Part shown: positions 23,953 to 33,660 of the stretch, piece after piece
How the letters are laid out: each line of letters begins with the position of its first letter
Position numbering within the stretch: position 1 is the first letter of the stretch
Assembly (NCBI GenBank): GCA_027924585.1
Contig: BSBM01000636.1
Span: 6,526,001-6,590,000, forward strand
Reading direction: 5' to 3'
Length of the DNA: 64,000 nucleotides
Source: Larix kaempferi
Taxonomy: Eukaryota > Streptophyta > Pinopsida > Pinales > Pinaceae
Program-made: the position numbers and the translations under genes
Notes under the pieces: generated by a model
What the model was told of the DNA's origin: nothing
Databases searched by the model: none
What the model saw: the letters and a program-made list of their open reading frames with translations, nothing else

Positions 23953-24045
23953 AGAAGAAAGGAATATTCATTCTACAATGTTGAGCATCGCCGACCGGTT
24001 TTGATCCTTGATCCAGGATCATCATCAGGAGGAAGAAAGCTGAGA
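23953..24045. repeat. 93-bp insertion in LINE-B copy 2
   Basis: Compared with the LINE-B copy near 52770-52800, extra sequence lies between GAAGGTGGAGGGATTTC (23936-23952) and GAAGGAGGAGGAATTTC (24046-24062), which differ at two positions and look like a target duplication. The insert contains GATCCTTGATCCAGGATCATCATC. It may instead be a local slippage product. Confidence 0.4.
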
Positions 24046-24885
24046 GAAGGAGGAGGAATTTCTTTCTTTAGGAATGAGACAAAAAAATAGAGTTTATCCC
24101 ACTCCTCAACATGGACTTCTAGCAAGATGTGTCTAGCATACGATAGAGATCATATCTTTTTATATGCCAACAAGCCCTATATAAGTGGATAGATAAATTG
24201 CACGGGCTTATAGATTGTTGGATCCAATCATCATACTGCTATTAAATTATTTCTCTATTGGCTAGAATAAAGCTCTATTATATTTCGTCGAGACCATGTT
24301 TATATGAACTGTAGCATATCCTAAATGATGGGTTCTAAGGTTGGATCCTCCTTTGAGTATAGGCACTTGAAATGTTTAGGAACAATTGTCTTGATAGCCT
24401 AAAACTCTCTAAGCTACTCCCCAAAATCAAGTTGGATTTCTTGTACTTGATTGAACGTAATTGTTTAGCATGAGCCTTCTTGTGAAACAAGGACATGTTC
24501 CTATCTCTCTCTTTCAACAAAAGACTTCTTGATTTCAAAATCTAGTTCTATTATTCTCTATGAAATTATTGGCGCAACTTCCAAGCTAAACATCCTTCAT
24601 CTATTTGCATACGAGGAGTGATCTCTTGGGTTTCCTTTGTTGTTTGATGGGTACTCAATTGTTGTTGTAATTCTTCTCCTTCTTTAGAAAGGGGGATACA
24701 AAAAATTACCCATTCCTTTAGGTTCCTCTTGGTTGCTCTTATTTTTGTTTCCCACATAAATGATGGTGATCCATGAACTAGATGAATCAACGCTAATTAA
24801 ATAAATTCCATGGATCTAGGATTATGCAACCATAGAGGATTAAACTAAAAGGGGACAGGCTTGTAGTTTTTAACAAGCTTGTAGT

Positions 24886-24991
24886 TTATATGGAAAAACA
24901 AGCTTGTTGGGCTTCCCTTAAAGAACATGGAAATTCTCATTAATTTCCATGTTCTTTAAGGGAAGCCCAACAAGCTTGTTTTTCCATATAA
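24886..24991. repeat. perfect 50-bp inverted repeat with 6-nt loop
   Basis: 24886-24935 is the exact reverse complement of 24942-24991; the loop is CTCATT. The right arm matches LINE-B copy 1 near 9110-9160, which has no inverted partner, so the left arm is a new inverted duplication. It sits at the point where about 0.5 kb of LINE-B is missing. This is a repair or template-switch scar, not a terminator. Confidence 0.9.
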
Positions 24992-25728
24992 TGAATAGGT
25001 GCATAAATATTATAGAGATGAATTTTCTTACTTGATGATTTAAAGGCATGTTTACCATAGATCCAATGCCAAGTAACATGAATGAGGAGAGATTCCATAA
25101 CTGATTGATCTCAAAGTGTTCATATGCCACCAGAAACTTCTTGGGCAGTTGCCACTTGGCTTCTTGCTTTGTATCACTACCCATTTCCCTATAATTCCAA
25201 GAAAACACTTCATTTTTAGGATTTGGTGTTTTGGTAACACTCAAAAAGTGATCTCTAATGTCGATCACGAATGATTTATGACATATTTGCACGCTTAAAA
25301 AAATCTTTTGATGCCTCACCACTTTGTATTAATACAATTCTATATACTGATTTCAAACAATATATCTCGTGATCTGTTATTTATATGACACTTTACATAA
25401 TCAAAGATAAATATAAGATATACAAAACATTGAATATTATTGTTTAATATGTACAATATGACCTGTACATATTATAGAGAATTATTAATTTTAAGTTGAC
25501 ATTAACATATATACAACTATTTAGACTTGTTCAGCATTAACATAGCACAATATACATTTATTATAAGAGAATTAAAAATAATTAATATTTAAAAAGTAAA
25601 AAATCATGTTATTTATTAACTTGTTTTTATTATATTTTTAATGTGTGTAAAGTATAAGTATTTTATGTATACATTATTTTAAAGGAATCATTTTATTTCT
25701 TTTGATGGATGTCAATATCAATAAGTTT

Positions 25729-25948
25729 AGATATATGACAAAATGTAACATCTTGGTGTTAAAAATGAATGTAACATTTTTGTTAGATGACAAATTGTAA
25801 TATCATTGTGTTAAAAATTGAATGAAACATTTTTGTTTAGATATATGACAAAATGTAACATCTTGGTGTTAAAAATGAATGCAACATTTTTGTTAGATGA
25901 TAAACTGTAACATCATTGTGTTAAAAACTGAATGAAACATTTTTGTTG
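25729..25948. repeat. 110-bp tandem duplication
   Basis: AGATATATGACAAAATGTAA begins at 25729 and 25839. Each unit consists of two related halves around CATTTTTGTT. The relatives at 9955 and 53620 carry the motif once, so the amplification is private to this copy. Confidence 0.8.
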
Positions 25949-26299
25949 TATTGTATATTTAAAATAGATTTAATTAAAAAATTATTTATTTAAAATTGAA
26001 TAATAATGATGGTATATCGATGTTATTGTGTATATGACAACCACATGACATAATAATGTTGATATAGTGGTATTTTGATGAGATCTACACATGACATAAT
26101 AATGTTGATATAGTGGTATTTTGACGAGATCTACATGATATATGTTGGCATTATTTTACATGGCATGTATGAAATAGGGGCTTATTCATGTGAACAATGT
26201 ATAGAGTATAGTTAGAATTTGTGCAACTCTAGGGTATGAACTATATTTAACATTGCTTTTCAAAAATGGTTGTCACATTATTTAAAAAAATGTCCATAA

Positions 26300-26550
26300 A
26301 AGAATCTATCTTTGTAAATTTGTAGTATCCATGAAGTGGCTTATCTTTGTAAATTTGTGTAAATTTGTACTATCCATGAAGTGGTTGTCACATTATTTAA
26401 AAAAATTGTCCATAAAAGAATCCATCTTTGTAAATTTGTAGTATCCATAAAGTGGCTTAGAATCTATCTTTGTAAATTTGTAGTATCCATGAAGTGGCTT
26501 ATCTTTGTAAATTTGTAGTATCCATGAAGTGGCTTATCTTATATTATTTG
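26300..26550. repeat. short tandem repeats of TTTGTAAATTTGTAGTATCC
   Basis: The motif TTTGTAAATTTGTAGTATCC followed by ATGAAGTGGCTTATC occurs about five times with small length differences. The counterpart at about 10530-10560 has one degenerate copy. Confidence 0.75.
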
Positions 26551-27417
26551 CTCTATTTTTTTTTCCTTATATTAAAGTAAGTATTTAGACTATGTTGATT
26601 GAGTTCATCTTTTCATTTATATTTATTTATATATCACTCAAATATATAAGGAACTTTGAATGATTAATTTATAAGGGATAATATTTGTTAAGGTTTTGTA
26701 AATGGGGTAACAAGTTAAGTGAGTTTGATTATCGGGAAAAATCAATATTTAAATGTACTTGAATTAGCGTCATACAAGGATGGAGAGTCATAGACATGTG
26801 TGAATTTCCTAAAAAGTCATTGTAAATATTAAAGATGATGATTAATGCTTTATGATTGATTTCACTTGTTAGAATCCCACATTTTCTCCCATATACACAC
26901 CACCTAATGCTGCATTGAATACTAAATAGAGTATTCAAATTTAAAAAAAAAAATCCCCAAAACATATTTAAATAAAAAATATTTACATATATTTAAAAAG
27001 GTCATTTTTAACTTACATCAATAATTAAATAAATCAATATAACAACAAATAAATAAAAAAAATATGTAATTAATATTAACTGTATTTAATTTTTTATGAT
27101 GATGATGAGGGTGATTAACATTCATTGAGATCAACTTGGTCCATCAGACCCTAAGAGAAGATAAATGAATTATTTGGATTGATGCAAAACTTTATTCCTA
27201 TGATAAAAAAAACTTAGAAAGAAACGTTCCTAGGTTTCCATAGTTTTGACATGTTAGAAGATTATGGAGGTTAGTATTGTAGCAAATATTATGAAACTGC
27301 GATAGAATGTGGGTGTACACAGAGCACTCTAAGAGAAAGTGACTTTCATCCCCAATGCTCATAGTCTCACATAGATGTAAAATCCTTTCCACCCATTGTG
27401 TTTTAGGAATTATCCAT

Positions 27418-27751
27418 CGCACCGATGCATTTAACGGTGTTATACATTTATCAAGTCGCACCGATGCATTTAATATTCGAACGCATTGGTGCTTACAAAC
27501 TATCAACATGACCTGGTGCAATTTAATGCATCAAATGCACCGTCAGGCTTAAGAACTAAAAACTGGTGGGCATAAGCTTTGATCGTTCTCAGTGTGCATA
27601 ATCCATCTACATGAACCGGTGCAATTCATAAAGTAAAATGCACTGGTGCTCAATGTTATGCACGCACTGGTGCATAATTTTCGTTTATACGCACCAGTGC
27701 GCAATGTTAGTATAGGAGCCTCGGTGCGACATATATTAGTAAACGCACCGA
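27418..27751. repeat. motif block A: GCACYGGTGC-type repeats
   Basis: Ten-base near-palindromes in both orientations: GCACCGATGC at 27419 and 27458, GCATTGGTGC at 27483, GCACTGGTGC at 27640 and 27664, GCACCAGTGC at 27691, plus shorter CCTGGTGC, AACCGGTGC, CTCGGTGCG and CGCACCG. Spacing is irregular, 15-60 bp. Such arrays are typical of the subterminal regions of CACTA transposons, where the element's own protein binds. No CACTA terminus was found next to it. Confidence 0.7.
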
Positions 27752-27788
27752 ATATGATTCTTTGAAGAATGGATATTGATATTTCATT

Positions 27789-27790
<2 letters not shown>

Positions 27791-27845
<55 letters not shown>
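27791..27845. repeat. (TA)n microsatellite
   Basis: About 27 uninterrupted TA dinucleotides, immediately right of motif block A. Confidence 0.95.
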
Positions 27846-27850
<5 letters not shown>

Positions 27851-28339
27851 TTTTTAAATTTTTTTATTCCATTATTCATTTGAAATTGAAATATTTGTTT
27901 ATAGTATAATTCATTTCAATTTTAATTATTGAAATTGTTTGTTTAGATCAATTTCTTATATCATAGATGCAAGAATGTATTGCAATATTTAATCATCCAT
28001 ACATTTAATTACCAATGTACCATTTATGATTGTTGTATGGCAGAGAAGAATGTATTTTTGCTCCATCTTGAATGAAAATACACATTTTTTTCTTGAAATT
28101 TTTTTATTATCAATGTACCATTTCACATGTAACATTTGACAATAATATTGAAGAATGCAATAGAATAAAACAGATTATTTTATTATATATCAATAAGAGT
28201 ACCTTTGTCATACAAAATACGAGAACATAGGGACAACGCCAATAATTAAAATGTCAACATGCATTTAATTATTGTTACACTTATTGGTAACTCGTCTTTA
28301 AATTCAAACACTATGTCCAGTACATTATTATACAAAATG

Positions 28340-30194
28340 TCTAATTTTCACAGACAATTATTCCAAAATATACAACAAGCTACAACAACTTGTATTAACA
28401 TCAAAATTAAATATGGAGCATCATTCTTCGTTGGAACTATTATCGGTGCTTGAGCCACTTGCATAAATTGGGTATTTGGCCGAATGTTTTGTTGCTTTGA
28501 TTGATTGTTTTCATCTTCTTCAACTTCCATCCGCAAACACAAAAATAAAGTATACCAAGTGTATCTACATTACTAACAGGAATAATGAAAAATAAATAGA
28601 TAGTATACATGAATGTAAATTGAAAAGCAACATACCATAGAAATAATCGACTCATGAATGATACACATTCTCTCAAAAACAATCTCATGCCTTCTATCAA
28701 CAAGTCTGCTGTTGTCTCCACTCCATACTTTGTTTCTGCAAGTGTTATGCCCCATCAGAAATCATAGATTTAATATAAAACATTTTTGTTGTTTTATTAA
28801 TTATAAAATGAGAGAAGTAAAACAACATAGAGACTTACAAAATCCACAATTAATTTTTGATACGCCAACATATACTCAAAACCCTTTCTTAATCCAATGT
28901 CAATCAATTCTTTTGATGGTTCCTCTTTGTATGTTAACACTTGTTTGAAGACATGCAAGGATCGCTAGTGAAAACAAAAAAGACAAATATACCAATCACA
29001 ACCACTACAAAATCTTTATTTCTTACAACGAAATCACAAATACTCACAAACTTTGCTATCGACCCCTTTTTTCCTTGTCATCATGTCTTGTGTGCTGATT
29101 GGGTTCCATTTCCTCTTCTTTTTTGCATCAGAAAAATTGAAAAGTAAAGTTTAATGTTGAATTAATTAATGAGATGTATAACATAAGCCTAAAAACCAAT
29201 GATTTCGTACATTTGAAGCACGTTGCTATTGAGATGGCTCTTCCCGCGATGCAATTATGTCCATTTCCTTGACTATCTCCTTGTACACTTTCTTGGACAT
29301 CCCTACTGGCACATTTCGCATATCACCTCGTTCATCCTTTGGGATTCTCATAATCTTCCTAAAAATGTAAAATGACATTAAACTATTTTTCTGTTGATAT
29401 GAAAAAAAAATATGACATAATTAAAATTATTGAATGAATGACGCTTTGTAATAGTTATAGATACATATTCTACATAAACATGTTTAGGAATATTACTTTT
29501 TGAATGATTATTTTTTATTGATGTATGTTTTTGCTATTGCAAGCCTGACATGTCTCATTGACCATTGCTCTGGGAAATCCTCTTGTAGTTTACATATGGC
29601 ATGATTTTTCTAATCATTTGATTGGTTTTTGTATCATAAGTGAAAAGTATGTATGTACGTTCTTTCCACTAAATCCCTCATAGTATTATAAAATTCTTTT
29701 CCCCTTCTATTAACTTCTATCACCACTTCAGATGAGCTAAGGACCAATTGATCATCATTTGCATATTCCATCAATTTTGTTTCTTATGATTACATTGACT
29801 TCCGTTGCTATCAGTCCCTACATAACATTCAACATATGTGAATTACGTTATTTGAAACATATTGGTGAATATTCTTAAGTAGATTATTCCTCAAATTTCA
29901 ATAAATAATTCATATTGACTTATTTTTTATTCACCTGATTCATCCCTTTGCAACTTTTCCATCAATGTTGTACGATCTTTTGGACTTAGTTTGGTAAGAA
30001 TCTTATCGATATTCCTCATTTTTTGGCTCTGCATGTCATACATTAACCAATACATATTAGTTGATTTTACAAATAATTCAAACAAATTACTTTAAATACA
30101 TAAATTAATAAAAAATACTTGCTTTCTTCGTAATTATGGATGCGCTCCCATCATGTTGATTAAAGTTGTTGTTCATTGAACTCATAACATGCAT
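28340..30194 (-). CDS. unidentified multi-exon gene in the CACTA-like region (possibly decayed)
   Basis: Exon-like pieces with good splice signals on the minus strand: 30194-30119 (MHVMSSMNNNFNQHDG...), 30028-29935 (SQKMRNIDKILTKLSPKDR..., flanked by TGCAG and GTGAAT), 29817-29638 (joins in phase at ESGTDSNG, then needs a one-base shift to enter KLMEYANDDQLVL...), 29359-29230 (KIMRIPKDERGDMRNV..., after TTTTAG, ends in a stop), about 28967-28836 (RSLHVFKQVLTYKEEP..., acceptor TTTCACTAG, donor GTAAGT), about 28740-28640, and a final exon ending near 28350. It is mainly polar and charged, without a recognised domain. It lies between motif blocks A and B, so it may be the second, DNA-binding protein of the element. 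Exon phases do not all agree, so it may be a pseudogene. Confidence 0.4.
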
Positions 30195-30307
30195 TTGCTA
30201 TCAATAAACAACCTGTACTATTAAATATAGAAGCTATCAATATATTATACAAACAAATTATAAACCTTCAAAATATGACAAATTAAAAAAGAATAAATAT
30301 GATATCA

Positions 30308-30628
30308 GTGCACTTGAATACACGAAATGCCCTGGTGCGTCCGTAACAAAAAAGCACTAGTGTGTTAAATTAAATAGGATGCACCAGGAACAAAGAATTG
30401 AGATATGAAAATCGACTATTGTGTTTTTGTAAAATAATAAAAAAACGATGCGATGCAAGTCATATCCGGTGCGTTATAGTAAATGTGATGCTCCAGGAAC
30501 AGAGATCTGAGACATGAAAAATTACTTTTGTGTTTTTATAAAATAATAAAAAATGACGTGACGCGAGTCATATCCGGTGCGTTATGTTGATGGATGCACC
30601 AGTGTGTTCATGTAATACAAACACACCG
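30308..30628. repeat. motif block B: GCACYGGTGC-type repeats
   Basis: Includes CCTGGTGCG, GCACTAGTG, GATGCACCAGG, CCGGTGCG (twice) and GATGCACCAGTG. A 110-bp tandem duplication (units beginning near 30377 and 30487, sharing TCATATCCGGTGCGTTAT) makes up the core. It lies just upstream of the minus-strand gene. Confidence 0.68.
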
Positions 30629-31233
30629 ATTTGGACTCACGTCTTTTTTAATTAAAAAAAACACTTAACAGGGCTAACATGGTTACAGATTCGACTAAGA
30701 AAGTGGCCCCATATCACCCTACACTTTCTATATATAATCACAAGCTTAGTAAATCCAAAATCCATAAAAGGTGAAATAGTAATTTTGTATAAAAATAGAG
30801 GGATTTAAGCCCTAATGTAAAATTTTGCAGCCACATAAAATGAAAACAAGTAGCGATAAAATAAGGGTTGCAACATTGAAGGTAAGTATGAAGTTTTTTT
30901 TCTAAATCTAGATAGACTCTAAATAAGGTAATAAGATCTACAGTAATATTTACATGCTTGAAATTTCTATTGTGCAGGGTTTTGTTTGATTTGCCATACC
31001 TAACAAATTTCAACCCTCAGAATTCCTTCCAGTTGCTCCAAACTCCTTCCACGTAATTCTATCTTCCAAACATCTTCCCTAAAAATTTTGGCCAAACAAT
31101 GAGTTAATGTTTAGGTTTTTGGCTTTTAAACACTATTTAGATTTACTTTTTGAACTTAAAATTGCCTCCCTTTTTTTAATTTATGGAAAAAAGGGTTCGT
31201 GCGATTTTTTAAAATTTTGATTTTCGGCATTTT
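30629..31233. other. spacer between the divergent genes of the CACTA-like region
   Basis: About 600 bp separating motif blocks B and C. It has a TATATATAATC stretch at about 30730 and possible splice-like signals (GGTAAGTATG near 30881, TTGTGCAGG near 30971), but no protein-like frame. It may hold promoters for the minus-strand gene on the left and the plus-strand SET-domain frame on the right; this is inferred from position only. Confidence 0.35.
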
Positions 31234-31545
31234 TGGTGCATATGTTGTCAAGTCGCATTGGTGCATACATAAGTACAACGCACCGTCTTATGAACAATTT
31301 AAAAACCTATGCAATGGTGCATGTAAAGTTTGGACGTCCCGGTGCACTTATGTGTAGTAAACACACCGTAATGAATTATTTTGTAAACATGTATGTAGAA
31401 ATATCTGCTACCAAATGTAGCGGATATTTTCCACTGCGGGGCTTTTGTAGATGTTCTTTAACGATGTGTTTATATTCTTTATGCACTGGTGCTTTTTGTT
31501 TATGTGAAGACACTGATGTGTTTACATATGAATAAACACATCGAT
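31234..31545. repeat. motif block C: GCACYGGTGC-type repeats
   Basis: Includes TTGGTGCAT, GCATTGGTGC, CGCACCG, ATGGTGCAT, CCGGTGCAC, GCACTGGTGC, and the related CACACCG, CACTGATGTG and CACATCG. Same motif family as blocks A and B, placed directly upstream of the SET-domain frame. Confidence 0.68.
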
Positions 31546-31808
31546 TTAATTTGTAAATTCTTTGTTTTTATGTGTCCATTTAAAATTATATATTCATCCC
31601 AAATGTTCTTTTAGTATTTAACCACACCAATTGCAATATTTCATAGTATATATATGTTTCTTAAAATCACCTTATTCTTACAAAATGGTTTCCAAAATAT
31701 ATTGGAAGTTAGATTGTGATATAGTTCTTGAAAATATCTCAAAACTATAGAGACATATATTGATTGTTGATTTGGCTCAAATGCAGGAAGAAAAGTTTGT
31801 AGTATCAA

Positions 31809-33160
31809 ATGGCCAATTCTTCAGATTCCAACTCATACCATCTTGTTCAAAGTTCGATGAGTTCTCCCTTTCCATCCCCAGCAAGTTCAGGGTTTATTTA
31901 TATTTTGACTACTTATTTGAATTTATGTTACTTATCCATGTGAATCTTAATATCTATTTATTCTATATTGCAGAATCGTTGTTCGGGTTCGAGTTCGGAT
32001 GCAAAAGACATTCCACCAATTTCAAAATGTCAGAAGGTCTTATTAGGAGCAAGATACCACAAGCAGTTTGTGGATGAAAATGGACAGCCACTTTACCTCG
32101 CCAATTTTAACATGCCATCTTCAAGCCTCCATCCTGGTTCATCGACGGTAATTCGTCGTGAGATGGAACTCTTTGATGACACCCCAATAGTTTGTGGTTG
32201 TTCAAAATTTCAAGGGTTGAAGGATAACCCTTGGCATGTCACACTCACCCATTACACCAATGATAGATTACCAATGTCTATGGTCTAATACCCCCTACTA
32301 CAATAAAAAATCTAGTAAGTGATATAGAAAAGACACGCATGAACACTTCCCTATGCTCATTTTTGAAAAATTTGGAAGCCAAAACAACTATGTCTCATCC
32401 TAAATTGACGAACCCTTCTGCTTATGTTCAGTCATCTGAAATTTCTAGTGATCCAAAGTATGATATGAATGCCACCCAACCCATCTCTACTAGAAGATCC
32501 AAAAATTTGCATGAGTTGAGAGAAAAATTGTCCAAGTACACACTGAGGTCCGTCCAATTGTTGGAGGGTAGCGATGATTTCTCCCTTCCTATGAATTTGC
32601 AAAGTAAATATCAAATTTCTTACAACTACGCTTGATATGGCGCTTGGACATCTTCTCTACCTTTGCCTAATTTTGGAACCGAATTCTCCTTTTGTGGTAA
32701 TCGTTTTATGATTACCAAGTCTAATATAGATGCTGCAAATCTTGGGTTGTTTATCCTTTCACTTGCGCTCGCTCCTCCCAAACAGTTAGTAGCACTTATG
32801 CCATTTTTTGGTCCTATCTATTGTCCGTTTGATTACTTGAATATTGTTAAATACAAGCACATCATTTCCATGTATAGTATGTGCATGAATGGTTATGTTT
32901 CTAGAAACTTTAATAGGAAGAATCTATTGTATATAGATGGTTTTCCACGCACTCATGGGAACATTGCAGGGTTCATAAATAGTTCTATGTGCTCTTTATT
33001 TTCTCCAAATTTTTCATTTGAGGAACACTTCAATGACCGGGAGTTCTTTATGAAAAGGAAAGCGTCCATATTTGTTGTTGTACATGCAATACCTAGTTTG
33101 TCTCCTGGTGACGAGTTGCTAATAAAATACAACTTCTGTAGACCACGAACCGCTCATTAG
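31809..33160 (+). pseudogene. SET-domain protein (histone methyltransferase-like) next to a CACTA transposase
   Basis: Begins MANSSDSNSYHLV (ATG 31809, Ser-rich), probably with an intron at about 31892-31973 (TTGCAG acceptor), then a frame to 32288 (YHKQFVDENG..., VCGCSKFQG). A frameshift near 32285 leads into 32339-33160, which has one TGA at 32633. The last 165 codons carry SET features: N-terminal NLGLFILS (compare GxGLF), YIDG, RTHGNIAGFINSS (GNxxRFINHS), SPNFSF (PNC), VVVHAIPSLSPGDELLIKYNF (AxRxIxxGEELxYDY). Known SET proteins transfer methyl groups to lysines using S-adenosylmethionine. Here the NHS motif is NSS and the Tyr-Asp-Tyr is Lys-Tyr-Asn, so catalysis is doubtful. It lies about 0.5 kb upstream of TNP2 sequence on the same strand, so it may be a host gene captured by the transposon. 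Confidence 0.6.
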
Positions 33161-33660
33161 AGATTCCTTGCATTGGGATTTCCTTTAGACGTTCCCTTGG
33201 GGCATAATACAAAAAAAATTTGATTAATTATATTTGTTAATTTTCAATGGATTCATGTTAATGTATTACTCAGTTTGAAATTATGTTTTATAAATTGTTA
33301 ATTTAATTTATAAATTCAATTTGAAAATGTATTGCTCAATTTTTAATTTTCATATTTAATGTGGAATTGATGTTAATTTATTGCTCAATCTGAACGTCTG
33401 CTTTATAAATTGTTTGCATCTTAACGTTTTCTATTGGAAGTGATTCCCGTGCTTCTGTAATAATTCTTTTCTATAATGCTAGATCAAACCAATTGCATTG
33501 TGCTTACTAACATCATTGATGTAAGGTTCAATATTTTTGAAATAAGGATTTTGATGATGAGCGACCCGCCTACCATCTTCCGTTTCACCCCAATACAATG
33601 TCAAATCGATAGAAGGCTGGAGAAAGAGCGCAACTTGGAGAGGAATAATACCAAGCATGG
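33161..33660. other. AT-rich spacer between SET-domain frame and TNP2
   Basis: Contains AT-rich repeats of AATTGTTAATTTAATT type. From about 33540 a frame reading MMSDPPTIFRFTP...RRLEKERNLERN is present; it could be an upstream exon of the transposase but has no match I can name. Confidence 0.4.

Larger units (their letters stand above)
23915..25340 (-). mobile_element. LINE-B copy 2, 5' part of ORF2 (endonuclease to RT start)
   Basis: On the minus strand, 25322-24918 carries endonuclease remains matching LINE-B copy 1 (FISIIFMHLF/IYAP block, WKNKLVGLPL). Then 24790-24566 (HGSPSFMWETKIRATKRNLKEW) and 24538-24335 (KSRSLLLKERDRNMSLFHK) are the endonuclease-RT linker of LINEs, and 24330-23915 is the RT start. 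The part between the NMEI block and the linker is missing, and a 50-bp palindrome stands at that junction. The RT is cut off at 23915. All frames are broken. Confidence 0.75.
25341..27090. repeat. AT-rich dispersed repeat arm, copy 2
   Basis: Uninterrupted relative of 9371-10690 plus 17719-18060. At about 26640-26672 it runs through the point where copy 1 carries LINE-A copy 2. It has internal tandem duplications listed separately. No protein-coding potential was seen. Confidence 0.7.

Noticed and set aside
24886-24991. Terminator or hairpin RNA gene (miRNA precursor)
   Set aside because: The perfect 50-bp arms derive from LINE-B coding sequence and mark a deletion. A miRNA precursor would show mismatches and a longer loop. 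Small-RNA data would be needed to revive this.
29003-29012. CACTACAAAA as a CACTA transposon terminus
   Set aside because: It lies inside the minus-strand gene region with no inverted partner and no 3-bp TSD, so I treat it as chance.
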